Assembly (NCBI RefSeq): GCF_009733795.1
Contig: NZ_WNXX01000005.1
Span: 124,001 to 188,000 of the forward strand
Source of the DNA: Actinotalea caeni
GTDB lineage: Bacteria > Actinomycetota > Actinomycetes > Actinomycetales > Beutenbergiaceae
Reading direction: 5' to 3'
DNA length: 64,000 bases
Shown in pieces: positions 17,405-26,785 of this stretch; positions within the stretch are counted from its first letter, which is position 1, and every line of letters starts with the position of its first letter. The notes under the pieces are model-generated. The model was not told where the DNA came from. It saw nothing but the letters and a program-made list of their open reading frames with translations, and ran no database searches. The position numbers and the translations under genes were made by a program.

Positions 17405-18102
17405 CCCCCGTCATCGAGCTGATCGGCGTGACACGCACCTACCCCGGCGAACCGCCGGTTGCCGCCCTCCGCGGCGTCGACCTCACCATCGAGCCGGGAG
17501 AGCTCGTCGGCATCGTCGGCCCCTCCGGATCCGGCAAGACGACCTTGCTGCAGATCATGGGCACTCTCGACCGACCCACGGCCGGAAAGGTTCGCGTCGC
17601 GGGCCGCGACACCTCCGACCTCGACGACCGGCAGCTCTCCACCCTCCGTTCAGCGCGCATCGGATTCGTCTTCCAGCAGTTCTTCCTGGACGAGCATCAG
17701 AGCGTGCTCGACAACGTCGCCGACGGACTCCTGTACGCGGGAACCCCAGCCAGCACCCGCCGCAGGCTAGGGCGCGAAGCGCTGACACAGGTCGGCCTCG
17801 AGCACAGGACCGACGCTCTTCCCTCGCAGTTGTCTGGAGGACAGCGGCAACGCGTCGCGATCGCTCGAGCCCTCATTGGCGAACCCGACATCGTCCTCGC
17901 GGACGAACCCACCGGAAACCTCGACAGCACCACGGGGAACGCGATCCTCGCCCTCCTCGACGCCCTCAACCGGCGCGGCACCACCATCGTGGTCATCACC
18001 CACGACCTCGCCATCGCCGCCCGCCTGCCCAGGCGCGTGGAGATCCTCGATGGCCGCATCGTCAGCGACACGGTCCGAGCCCACCGCAAGGAGAACGCAT
18101 GA
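17401..18102 (+). CDS. MacB-type ABC transporter ATPase
   Basis: A 233-residue nucleotide-binding subunit with Walker [13 protein letters not shown]-loop FVFQQFFL, signature [15 protein letters not shown], Walker [13 protein letters not shown] and switch His in VITHD. The sequence pattern is that of the LolD/MacB subfamily, which energises export of peptides or lipoproteins or extraction from the membrane. Encoded between the adaptor and permease with ATGA overlaps on both sides. Confidence 0.95.
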   Translation: MTPVIELIGVTRTYPGEPPVAALRGVDLTIEPGELVGIVGPSGSGKTTLLQIMGTLDRPTAGKVRVAGRDTSDLDDRQLSTLRSARIGFVFQQFFLDEHQSVLDNVADGLLYAGTPASTRRRLGREALTQVGLEHRTDALPSQLSGGQRQRVAIARALIGEPDIVLADEPTGNLDSTTGNAILALLDALNRRGTTIVVITHDLAIAARLPRRVEILDGRIVSDTVRAHRKENA

Positions 18103-19304
18103 CCACCGACGACGACCTCTCGCCTCGACGGCTGCGCCCGCGGGACGTGCTCCGCGTCAGCAGCATCGGCATCAGAACCCGGAAAGTCCGCGCCGCGCTG
18201 TCCGCCCTAGGGATCGCGATCGGTACAGCATCGATCGTCGGCGTCCTCGGACTCTCCTCCTCGTCGCAGGCAGGACTGCTCGCCGAGATCGACTCGCTCG
18301 GCACCAATCTCCTCACCGTCAGCACCGGGCGTGACCTCTCCGGCGACGCGGCCGCCCTCCCGGTCGATGCGCCCGACCGGATCGGTCGGATCGCCGATGT
18401 GACCGACGTCGAGTCGACCGCAGCGATCGACATCCCCATCTACCGAAACCCGTTCATCCCGGCCGTCAACACCAACAGTCTCGCTCTGCGCGCCGCCACC
18501 CCGGGACTGCCAGACGCGATCGGTGCTGCCGTCGCCCACGGCGACTTCCTCAACCCCGCCACCGGGAGGCTTCCCGTCGTGGTCCTCGGCTCCACAGCGG
18601 CGCGGCGTCTCGGCATCACCAGCGTCCACCCGGGAGCGCGCCTCTGGATCGACCGGCAATGGTTTTCCATCGCCGGCATTCTGGCCCCGGCGACCCTGGC
18701 GCCGGAGATCGATTCATCCGTGCTCGTCGGGTTCGCTGCCGCGCAGAACTATCTCGGCTTCGATGGACACCCCACCACAATCTACGTGCGCACAGACACC
18801 GAACAGGTCGCGGCGGTTCACGCTCTCCTCGCCCGCACCGCGAATCCGGAGAACCCCAACGAAGTCGCCGTCAGCCGCCCCTCGGACGCCCTGCTCGCCC
18901 GCGCCCAGGCAGAGAGCGCGCTCAACTCGCTGTTCCTCGGACTCGGTGCCATCTCGCTGCTGGTCGGAACTGTTGGCGTCGCCAACACGATGATCGTCTC
19001 GGTCCTCGAACGGCGTGGCGAGATCGGCTTGCGTCGCGCACTCGGCGCCACCAGAGGACACATCCGCACTCAGTTCTTCAACGAGGCGATCCTGCTCTCA
19101 CTCATCGGCGGAGCCATCGGAGTGCTGGTCGGAGCACTCGCGACCGTCGTCTACGCGACCAGCAAAGGCTGGCTCGTCGTCATCCCGCCGCTCGCCTGGA
19201 CCGGCGGGCTCGGCTCCGCACTGGTCATCGGAGCCATCGCAGGCCTCCTCCCTGCCATACGTGCTGCGCGTATGTCACCCACCGAGGCGCTGTGGGCCTC
19301 GTAA
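18099..19304 (+). CDS. MacB/FtsX-type ABC permease
   Basis: A 401-residue permease with one N-terminal helix ([20 protein letters not shown]), a large extracytoplasmic domain (about 60-275) and three C-terminal helices containing the FtsX pattern ([38 protein letters not shown]). This is the MacB topology, a mechanotransmission exporter rather than a conventional channel. Last gene of the operon; no terminator with a T-run is visible before the IS element. Confidence 0.93.
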   Translation: MTTDDDLSPRRLRPRDVLRVSSIGIRTRKVRAALSALGIAIGTASIVGVLGLSSSSQAGLLAEIDSLGTNLLTVSTGRDLSGDAAALPVDAPDRIGRIADVTDVESTAAIDIPIYRNPFIPAVNTNSLALRAATPGLPDAIGAAVAHGDFLNPATGRLPVVVLGSTAARRLGITSVHPGARLWIDRQWFSIAGILAPATLAPEIDSSVLVGFAAAQNYLGFDGHPTTIYVRTDTEQVAAVHALLARTANPENPNEVAVSRPSDALLARAQAESALNSLFLGLGAISLLVGTVGVANTMIVSVLERRGEIGLRRALGATRGHIRTQFFNEAILLSLIGGAIGVLVGALATVVYATSKGWLVVIPPLAWTGGLGSALVIGAIAGLLPAIRAARMSPTEALWAS

Positions 19305-19351
19305 CAAGCGATGCCAGGCGATTAGGCGCAGAATCCAACTCGCTGGGTCAA

Positions 19352-20756
19352 GTCCCCGGTAGTGGTGTAGTCGCTTCGTGACCCTTCGGTGCTGGGTCAG
19401 GCGCTGAGTTCGAGGATGCTGTCTGTCGCCTCCTCTGCTCCGGTGTCGGGGAGGAGGTGCAGGCGGCTCTTGGCGAGGATGTCGAGGCCGAGGTAGCGGC
19501 GGCCTTCGGCCCATTCGTCGGTCTGCTCGGCGAGGACGGCGCCGACGAAGCGGACGATGGCGTCGCGGTTGGGGAAGATGCCGACGCTGTCGGTGCGGCG
19601 GCGGATCTCGCGATTGAGACGCTCGTTGGGGTTGTTCGACCAGATCTGCGACCAGAGGCCTTCGGGGAACTCGGTGAACGCGAGGATGTCTGCCCGCGCA
19701 TTGTCGAGGTGTGAGAAGGCGTCGGGCAGCTTGTCTTCGACGTAGTCGAGGAGCCGGTCGAACTGGGCGTTGACCGCGGCGGCGTCGGGTTGGTCGTAGA
19801 CGGAGTGCAGCATCGCCTTGACTGCGGGCCAGAGGGACTTCGGGGTGACCGACATCAGGTTCGCGGCGTAGTGGGTGCGGCAGCGCTGCCAGGCCGCTCC
19901 CGGCAGGTTCGCCGCGATCGCCTCGACCAGCCCTTGGTGGGCGGCGGAGGTGACGAGGCGGACTCCGGTGAGGCCGCGGGCGACGAGATCGGCGAAGAAC
20001 TGGTTCCAAGCCGACGCTGTCTCGGCCGTGGCGACGCGCATGCCCAGGACCTCGCGGCGGCCATCGGCGTTGACTCCGGTGGCGACCAGGACGACCGCGT
20101 TGATCACCCGCCCGCCTTCGCGGACCTTCATCGTGAGGGCGTCGGCGGCGACGAACGTGAACGGCCCGGCATCCCCGAGGGGGCGGTGGCGGAACTGGTC
20201 GACGTGCTCGTCGAGATCAGCCGCCATGCGGGACACCTGCGACTTGGACAGGGAGTCGATGCCGAGGGTTTGACCAGCTTGTCCATCCGGCGGGTGGAGA
20301 CGCCGGCGAGGTAGCAGTCGGCGACGACGGTGATCAGCGCCGCCTCGGCGCGCTTGCGGCGCTCCAGCAGCCATTCCGGGAAGTAGGTGCCCTTGCGCAG
20401 CTTGGGGACGGCGACGTCGATCGTGCCGACGCGGGTGTCCAGCTCGCGGTGCCGGTAGCCGTTGCGCTGCGTCACCCGGTCCGGGGACGCCGTGCCCCAT
20501 TCGGCGCCGCAGACGGCGTCCGCGTCCGCGGACAGCAGCGCGTTGATCATCGTCTGCAGCAGCTGACGCATCAGATCCGGCGACGCCTCGGCGAGGGCTT
20601 CACCGAGCAGGCCGGCAGGGTCGACAATGTGAGGAGCGGTCATCGTGATGACTCCATTCGAGAGGGTTGTAGGAGATTCCTCGAAGGATCACACGGTGAC
20701 CGCGCCCACGTTCACAACGAGGCCGGCCACCGAGCGGTTACACCACTATGCGGGAC
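19352..20756. mobile_element. IS256-family insertion sequence (degenerate)
   Basis: The element is bounded by imperfect inverted repeats: left GTCCCCGGTAGTGGTGTA from 19352 inward, right (reverse complement) GTCCCGCATAGTGGTGTA from 20756 inward, extending to about 29 bases each. It contains a single transposase gene of IS256 type. No 8-9-bp target duplication is visible outside these ends, so either the exact boundary differs or the copy is old or recombined. It sits at the right end of the lower-GC block. Confidence 0.8.
19397..20643 (-). pseudogene. IS256-family transposase, frameshifted and missing a catalytic Asp
   Basis: The N-terminal part (from ATG 20643, MTAPHIVDPAGLLGEALAEA) and the C-terminal part (DSLSKSQVSRMAADLDEHV to the stop at 19397) lie in different frames; the switch is at about 20265-20272, where AAACCC appears in place of a seven-base AAnACCC, a one-base loss. 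The DDE residues also fail: the first Asp is present (FVAADALTMKVREGG) and the Glu is present (NPNERLNREI), but the second motif reads TSAAHQGLV where the family has SDAH. Inactive on two counts. Confidence 0.88.
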
Positions 20757-20801
20757 GCCACTATCGCGCCGGCGGTCCTGGCGAACGCCCGCTGACGCCG
20801 C

Positions 20802-23393
20802 TCAGAGCACCGCCGACTCCCCCGCCGCGAGCCTGACCTGCACCTCGCGCGCGTCGTCGAGGTCCAGACGCAGCCGGTCGACGGCGAGGTGCCCCGCGGT
20901 GCAGGCGAGCCGCAGCGCGCCGTCCTCGTCGGCGCGGACCGCGCCCCAGCCGTCGTGCAGCACCACGGGCCAGCTCGTGCCCGGCGTCGGCCGGCGCAGC
21001 GTCAGCGTGCGGGTGCGGGCGTCCCACCGCTGCCCGGTACGGGCCTCGAGCACGCTCCACCCCGAGAGCGCGCGCACGTAGTGGTCGCCGCACTCGATCT
21101 CGTTGTACGGGTTGCGGCGACGGCCGTCGTAGCGGCCCCACACGCCGTCGAGGATCCTGCGGGACTCGGTGTGCAGGCCCTCGATCTCGCAGTGCGCGGC
21201 GACCTGGTACTCGATGCCGGTCCACACCTCGTCGCAGTAGCGCGTGGGGATCTCCGGGCGACCGCCGGTGGGCCAGGAGCACATGACCAGGCCGCTCTCG
21301 TCGCCGTCGGCGTAGGTGCGGTACGGGTGCTCGAAACCGTGGAAGTCCGGGCGCAGGTTGTGCTCGACCACCGACCGCAGCGCGGTCCGCACGTGGTCGG
21401 GCGGCAGCAGGTACCCGAGATCGAGCAGGTGCGCCCACCACTGCCCGATCAGCTGGTCGGACAAGCAGCCCTCGCCCCACTGGAACGCGACCGGGTCGCC
21501 GTCCTCGAGGACCTGCCGGTAGTACGCACCGGTGAACAGCGCCTGGTCGTACCCGGCGCTGCCGGCACGGAACCGCTGCTGCCACGCCTGCGCCCTGGCG
21601 TCGTCCCCCACGGTGCGTGCGAGCTCCTCGGCGGCCCGCAGCGCCGCCAGCCAGTACGTGCCCATAAAGGTGTTGAGGCCCGCGAGGTCGATGTCATGCG
21701 TCGAGGGCTGGATGCCGTGCAGCATCCCGGTCTCCTCCGGGTCCCACCGCCGCGCCACGTGGTCCATGAGTCGCACGACCTTGGGCCAGTACCGCGCGAG
21801 CCACTCCTCGCCGACCCCGTTGCGGACCTGCTGGTAGACCTTGAGCACCGAGGCGAGCATGCCGTCGAGCGCGGGCTCCTCCGGGCCGCCGATCGGACGG
21901 TCCCACAGCTGCCCCAGCGACGTCGGCAGGATCACCCGGTGCGGGATGAACCCCTCGGGCGCCTGCATGACGTCGAGCTCGGTCTCGCGCATGCTGCGGT
22001 CGAGCTCGGGCCACAGCCGCGCCAGCCCCTGCGCGTAGGCGAGCACGTGCGTGCAGTTGAGCGGGCAGGAGCCGCCGACGTCGCCCGACCACATGGTCGT
22101 CGACGCGCCCTGGACGCCCTCGAACGCGTACACCTCACCGGAGGCGACGCGGAAGAACGACGGGCTGCGCACGATCGACGCCTGCGCCGCGAGGTGCTCG
22201 ACCTCGTCGTCTCGCAGGCCCGAGTCGAGCAGCGTCGCCGTCCAGCCTCGGGTGCGCTCGCGCAGGTCGTCCCAGTCCCGGTGCACGAGATCGGCGACCT
22301 CGCGCGCGTCGCGGAACCGCGTCGTGCAGTGGTTGCCGAGCCACTGCGGCTCGGTGCCCCACTCGGGCCTGATGCCGCCGAACTGGGTGAAGTTCGCGTA
22401 CCGGTTCGGCAGCCACCACGCGAGGCTCACCCGCACCCGGCGCGTCTCCCCCGGCGGCACGTGCACCTGCGCGGCCAGACCGCCGTTCCACGTGCTGCCC
22501 TCGGGGCTCGGCCCAGCGCTCGTCCACGACGCGGTGGGCTGCGGGTCCGCCATGTCCGGCGGGACGTGCGCCCAGTCGTGCGGCCCGAAGGGTTGCCGCT
22601 GCCGCAGGAAGTCGAGGAACTGCTCGGGCGCGCTCCAGTGCGGCAGCGCGGTCGTCAGCGGCGCGTCGGCGCTCACCACGACCTGGCCCGCACCCGGGTG
22701 CCGCTGGGGCAGCGACGGGTTCTCCATGACGAGGTGCGTCCAGCGGGCGTGCCCGCCGCCGTCCCCGCCCGCCTGCTCGACGACGGAGCGGTCCACGCGG
22801 TTGACGTTGCCGCCGTAGCCGGGCGCCCGGACGCCATCGGGCTGCAGGGTGCCGTCGATCCCGAGCGGGTTCTGCATCGCGACGCCGAGCCACGCGTTGA
22901 CCGGGACGTCGCTGACGTTGGTGACCGACACCGTCAGCATCGCGACCGGCAACGAGCTGGTCTCGACGTCGAGCGGCACCATCGGCGTGAAGGCCTCCAT
23001 CGAGACCTGCACGGGCAACGTGTCGTCGACGTAGTCGATCTCCGCCACCGGGTACGTGGCACGGAACCGGGTCCGCTGCACCCCGCCGTGCCGGGCCAGC
23101 AGCCGCCGCTGCCACCGCGGCACCAGGTCGTCGTTGACGAGCGGGGTGTCCGTGCTGCGCAGCGGTGCGGGCGCCTGCAGCACCCGCACCGCGTCGAACG
23201 GCGGCTCCCACTGGCTCACCCGCAGGGCGAGGAAGGAGTACGGCAGGTCGCCGCGGTGGTTGCCGATGTTGTGCAGCTGCCACTGCCGCAGCGCGCCGTC
23301 GGCGCAGATGCTCACGTTGCCGGTCCCGATGCCGCCGAGCGGCATCGCGACGTGCGGGCCCTCCTCGTTGCTCAGCTCGCGCGCGTTCGCCAT
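20802..23393 (-). CDS. GH116 glycoside hydrolase, cytoplasmic
   Basis: The 863-residue protein has the GH116 two-domain layout: an N-terminal beta-sandwich (to about 350, beginning PHVAMPLGGIGTGNVSI) and a C-terminal alpha/alpha barrel. By alignment to human GBA2, Glu425 in VYAFEGVQG is the likely nucleophile and Asp646 in CLSDQLIGQWW the likely acid/base. GH116 members act on beta-glucosides or beta-xylosides and other sugars. There is no signal peptide, so it acts inside the cell on imported oligosaccharides. It is the last gene of the operon, four bases after the permease, and could be an exo-acting D-arabinofuranosidase or remove a terminal sugar. Confidence 0.9.
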   Translation of the reverse strand: MANARELSNEEGPHVAMPLGGIGTGNVSICADGALRQWQLHNIGNHRGDLPYSFLALRVSQWEPPFDAVRVLQAPAPLRSTDTPLVNDDLVPRWQRRLLARHGGVQRTRFRATYPVAEIDYVDDTLPVQVSMEAFTPMVPLDVETSSLPVAMLTVSVTNVSDVPVNAWLGVAMQNPLGIDGTLQPDGVRAPGYGGNVNRVDRSVVEQAGGDGGGHARWTHLVMENPSLPQRHPGAGQVVVSADAPLTTALPHWSAPEQFLDFLRQRQPFGPHDWAHVPPDMADPQPTASWTSAGPSPEGSTWNGGLAAQVHVPPGETRRVRVSLAWWLPNRYANFTQFGGIRPEWGTEPQWLGNHCTTRFRDAREVADLVHRDWDDLRERTRGWTATLLDSGLRDDEVEHLAAQASIVRSPSFFRVASGEVYAFEGVQGASTTMWSGDVGGSCPLNCTHVLAYAQGLARLWPELDRSMRETELDVMQAPEGFIPHRVILPTSLGQLWDRPIGGPEEPALDGMLASVLKVYQQVRNGVGEEWLARYWPKVVRLMDHVARRWDPEETGMLHGIQPSTHDIDLAGLNTFMGTYWLAALRAAEELARTVGDDARAQAWQQRFRAGSAGYDQALFTGAYYRQVLEDGDPVAFQWGEGCLSDQLIGQWWAHLLDLGYLLPPDHVRTALRSVVEHNLRPDFHGFEHPYRTYADGDESGLVMCSWPTGGRPEIPTRYCDEVWTGIEYQVAAHCEIEGLHTESRRILDGVWGRYDGRRRNPYNEIECGDHYVRALSGWSVLEARTGQRWDARTRTLTLRRPTPGTSWPVVLHDGWGAVRADEDGALRLACTAGHLAVDRLRLDLDDAREVQVRLAAGESAVL

Positions 23394-23397
23394 GCGT

Positions 23398-24303
23398 CTA
23401 CTTCAGCCCCGCGATCTTGATGCCGCCGATGATGTGCCGCTGGAAGACGAGGAACAGGATCATCACCGGCAGCGCGGCCAGCGTGGAGCCCGCCATCAGC
23501 ATGCCCAGCTCGGCGGCCCGCTCGGAGCGGAACGTCGCCAGGAACTGCTGGATCTGGTAGAGGTCGCGGCTTGTGATCGTCATGATCGGCCACACGTAGG
23601 AGTTCCAGAACGCGAGGAACGACGTCATGCCGACCACGACGAACACCGGCTTGCTCATCGGCAGGAAGATGTGGCGGTAGATGCCCCACTTGGACGCGCC
23701 GTCGAGCGTCGCGGCCTCCTCGAGCGCCATCGGCACGTTGAGGTAGTACTGCCGCATGAAGAACAGGTGCGCCGCCGACGCCGCGCCCGGGATGACGAGC
23801 ACCGCGATCGTGTCGAGCATCCGCAGCCGGGTGACGACGACGAACGAGGTCAGCAGGATCGCCATGCCGGGGATGAACATCGTCGTGATGACGTAGACCC
23901 ACAGCACGTTCTTGAAGGCGAACTCCAGCCGGGCGAACGCGTACGCGCCGAGCGAGTTGACGGTCAGCGAGAGGAGCGTGAACAGGATCGCCCCGCCGAA
24001 GGTCACGCTCATCGACCGCACGAACTCGGGGTCGGCGAGGATCTGCTGGTAGTTCTCGACGCGCCACACCTCGGGGAAGAACTGGAACGGTGTCGCGACG
24101 ACCTCGGTGCGGCTCTTGAAGCCCGCGATCACCATCCACGCCAGCGGGAACAGCGCGAGCAGCACCAGCAGGGCGCCGGCGGCGATCTTGCCGGTCAGCA
24201 CCGCCACGCCCTTGGCGCCGGTGTCGCGGCGGCCGCGCGGCCGCCGCGTCGTCCTGCCGATCTCGCTGATCGCCGGCGCGGTCACCGGAGTGTCGACCGC
24301 CAT
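23398..24303 (-). CDS. sugar ABC transporter permease (MalG-like)
   Basis: A 301-residue inner-membrane permease with six hydrophobic segments and the cytoplasmic EAA loop EEAATLDGASKWGIYRHI that docks the ATPase. It belongs to the CUT1 family importing oligosaccharides. Its ATG overlaps the stop of the companion permease by one base. A longer upstream reading inside the first permease is rejected. Confidence 0.93.
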   Translation of the reverse strand: MAVDTPVTAPAISEIGRTTRRPRGRRDTGAKGVAVLTGKIAAGALLVLLALFPLAWMVIAGFKSRTEVVATPFQFFPEVWRVENYQQILADPEFVRSMSVTFGGAILFTLLSLTVNSLGAYAFARLEFAFKNVLWVYVITTMFIPGMAILLTSFVVVTRLRMLDTIAVLVIPGAASAAHLFFMRQYYLNVPMALEEAATLDGASKWGIYRHIFLPMSKPVFVVVGMTSFLAFWNSYVWPIMTITSRDLYQIQQFLATFRSERAAELGMLMAGSTLAALPVMILFLVFQRHIIGGIKIAGLK

Positions 24304-25277
24304 CAGCCGTCCACCGCCTTCTCGGAGTTGAGCACCCGGAAGATCACCGCCGAGATGCTGCCCAGCACGACCATCAGCAGGATCGCCGCGGCGATCGAGT
24401 AGCCGACGTAGGTGTCGTTGCGGAAGTGCTGGAAGATGTACAGGTTCGGGAGCAGGGTCCGCTCGAGCGGGCCGCCGTCGGTCATCACCAGCGGCAGCTC
24501 GAACTGCTGGACCGCCGCGGTGAAGCCGGTGATGAGCAGGAACAGGAAGATGTTCTTCATCAGCGGGATCGTCACGAAGAACGTCTTCTGGAACCAGTTC
24601 GCGCCGTCGAGGTCCGCCGCCTCGTAGTAGGTCGCGGGGATGTCGACCATGCCCGCGAGCATGATGAGCGAGCAGATGCCCAGCCCCAGCCAGATCGCGG
24701 GGACCGCCAGCGCCGGCAGCGCCGTCGCGACGTTGCCCAGCCACGCCTGCTTCTCGACACCGAACAGCCCGACGAACGCGTTGAGGATGCCGCCCTGGTA
24801 GTTGTAGATGAGCACGAAGATGATCGAGGCGATGACGCCGGAGACGATCGTTGGGATGTAGATGCTCACCTTGAGCAGCGTCGCGACCCGGCCGCTGACC
24901 GTTCTGACGAGGCTCGCGAACAGGAACGCGATGACGAGCTGGACCGGCACGACCATCACCGCGAACAGCAGGCCCCGCCCGACCGACTCGATGAACGTGC
25001 GGTCGCCCAGCACGTTCATGTAGTTGCGCCAGCCCACCGGGATCGGGTCGGTGTAGAAGCTCCAGTTGTAGAAGCTGAGGTACACCGCGTAGACGACCGG
25101 CCAGACGACGAAGATCGTCAGCAGGATCACGACCGGCGCGAGCATGAGGTACGCCATCTTGTTGCTGCGGGCGTTCATGCCCGTGCGCGCCCGTGGCTGC
25201 TTCCCGCTGGGCCGGCCGCGGCGGCGTGCCGCAGCGGTGCCGAGCGTCGTGGGCTCGGCCTGGACCGTCTGGGTCAT
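24303..25277 (-). CDS. sugar ABC transporter permease (MalF-like)
   Basis: A 324-residue CUT1 permease with an unusual basic N-terminal tail (about 40 residues), six hydrophobic helices and the EAA motif YYEAADLDGANWFQKTFFV. It pairs with the MalG-like permease. No ATPase gene is present in the operon, so the importer must borrow a shared MsiK-type ATPase encoded elsewhere, which is common in actinobacteria. Confidence 0.93.
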   Translation of the reverse strand: MTQTVQAEPTTLGTAAARRRGRPSGKQPRARTGMNARSNKMAYLMLAPVVILLTIFVVWPVVYAVYLSFYNWSFYTDPIPVGWRNYMNVLGDRTFIESVGRGLLFAVMVVPVQLVIAFLFASLVRTVSGRVATLLKVSIYIPTIVSGVIASIIFVLIYNYQGGILNAFVGLFGVEKQAWLGNVATALPALAVPAIWLGLGICSLIMLAGMVDIPATYYEAADLDGANWFQKTFFVTIPLMKNIFLFLLITGFTAAVQQFELPLVMTDGGPLERTLLPNLYIFQHFRNDTYVGYSIAAAILLMVVLGSISAVIFRVLNSEKAVDG

Positions 25278-25305
25278 CGTCGACCTCCTTCGTGGTCGGT
25301 GGCGC

Positions 25306-25344
25306 GGCTCCGGCCCGGCCGCCGTGCGCGGCCGGACCGGAGCC
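25306..25344 (-). other. intercistronic RNA hairpin behind the binding-protein gene
   Basis: GGCTCCGGCCCGGCCGC (25306-25322) and GCGGCCGGACCGGAGCC (25328-25344) form a 17-bp stem with one mismatch and a five-base loop, with no T-run. It lies just after the binding-protein stop and before the permease genes. Such hairpins usually stabilise the binding-protein mRNA and lower expression of the permeases. Confidence 0.65.
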
Positions 25345-25350
25345 GAGAGG

Positions 25351-26700
25351 TCACGGCTGGGGAGCCGTGCCCGCCAGCTGGTTGGCCTCGATCAGCCGGT
25401 TGATCTCCGCCTCGGCGTCGGCGAGCGCGGTGCTGACGTCGGTGCCCTGCATCGCCTGCTCGAGCGCCGTCGCGAACGCCATCGAGATGTCCCACGGGTA
25501 GGACGCCTCGGGCTTGGAGAACGGCACGATCTGCTCGGCGATCGTCGCCGCCCACGGGTTCTCCGAGGACGCCGCGGCCTCGATCAGTGCCTCGTTGACG
25601 CTCGCACGGGGCGAGTACTTCGAGAACTGGGTGCCGGCGAAGTACTCGAGCAGCTGCTCGTCGTCACCGCCGCCGAGGGTGGCCTCGATGAACGCCGCGG
25701 CCTCCTCCGGGACCTCGCTCTTGGCATCGACGACCCACGTCCAGCCGCCGAGCGTGGCGGTCGGGGCCTCCGGGTCGCCGTGGAAGCTCGGCATCGGCGC
25801 GGCGCCGATGTTGCCGACCATCTCCGGGAAGTCGTTGATGAGCACGCTGGCGAACCAGGAGCCGCCCATGTTCATCGCGAGGTGACCCTCGCCGAGCGGG
25901 TTGGCGTCGGCGTACCCGGCCAGCGCCTGCTGCGGCATCGACCCGGCCTTGTACATGTCCTGCCACGCCTGCAGCAGCGGCGCGTACTCGTCACCGACCT
26001 GCGCCTCGCTCCAGTCGTCGCTGATCGGCAGGTGGCCGGCCACGTTCCACTGCAGGCCCCAGGTGCTCCAGCCCATGTCGCCCGCGGACTGCGCGGCGCC
26101 GAAGCCGTAGACGTCACCGGTCGTCAGCTGGGCGGCGTAGTCCTGCAGCTCCTCCCACGTCGTGGGCGGACCGTCGATGCCGGCCTCCTCGAAGAGGTCG
26201 GTGCGGTACCAGAGCACCGCCGAGGGCTCGACGAGCATCGGGAACGCGTAGTGCTCGCCCTCGACCGAGATCGACGCCAGCACGTCCTCCTGGACGTCGG
26301 ACCACACGTCGTCGCCGATGTAGGGCGACAGCGAGGTGATCTGGCCGGTCGTGGCGGCCGAGACGACGCCGTTGTAGGCGATCGTGTACATGTCGGGCGC
26401 GTTGCCGGCGGCCTGGGCCGCCGTCATGCGCTGCTCCCAGGCGTCGCCGGGGACCTGGGTGAGGTTGACGTGGATCTCGTCCTGGGACTCGTTGAAGGCG
26501 TCGACGGCGGCCTCGTACCACTCGTTCTCGACGTCCTGGAAGCTCAGCTGCCAGAACTCGACCGTGGTGGCGCCCTCGGGGGCGTCGTCGCCGCCGGTGT
26601 CGGCCGGCTGCCCGGGTGTGCCGGACCCGCAGGCCGCGGTGAGCGCGAGCGCGCCAGCAGCGGCTGCCAGCCCTGCTGCTCGGAACCTGTTGATGCGCAT
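25351..26700 (-). CDS. sugar-binding lipoprotein of ABC importer
   Basis: A 449-residue lipoprotein: lipobox LALTAAC (Cys about residue 24), then a family-1 solute-binding fold with TVEFWQLSFQD, GNAPDMYTIAYNG, FPMLVEPSAVLWYRTDLFEEAG and NMGGSWFASVLI. It captures the oligosaccharide for the two permeases encoded downstream. GAGGAGG precedes the ATG. Ligand is not readable from sequence; the operon context suggests D-arabinofuranose oligosaccharides. Confidence 0.93.
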   Translation of the reverse strand: MRINRFRAAGLAAAAGALALTAACGSGTPGQPADTGGDDAPEGATTVEFWQLSFQDVENEWYEAAVDAFNESQDEIHVNLTQVPGDAWEQRMTAAQAAGNAPDMYTIAYNGVVSAATTGQITSLSPYIGDDVWSDVQEDVLASISVEGEHYAFPMLVEPSAVLWYRTDLFEEAGIDGPPTTWEELQDYAAQLTTGDVYGFGAAQSAGDMGWSTWGLQWNVAGHLPISDDWSEAQVGDEYAPLLQAWQDMYKAGSMPQQALAGYADANPLGEGHLAMNMGGSWFASVLINDFPEMVGNIGAAPMPSFHGDPEAPTATLGGWTWVVDAKSEVPEEAAAFIEATLGGGDDEQLLEYFAGTQFSKYSPRASVNEALIEAAASSENPWAATIAEQIVPFSKPEASYPWDISMAFATALEQAMQGTDVSTALADAEAEINRLIEANQLAGTAPQP

Positions 26701-26785
26701 CTGCCATCCTCCTCGATGACGGTGGGGGTGCTCGGTGGTTGTGGTGCGTGGGTCGTGATCGGGTGCGGGTGTCGGTTCTCGTGTC

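Noticed and set aside
19397-20643. Programmed ribosomal frameshifting in the transposase
   Set aside because: IS256 transposases are normally encoded in one frame, the switch point has no typical slippery heptamer with stimulator, and a catalytic Asp is lost too.
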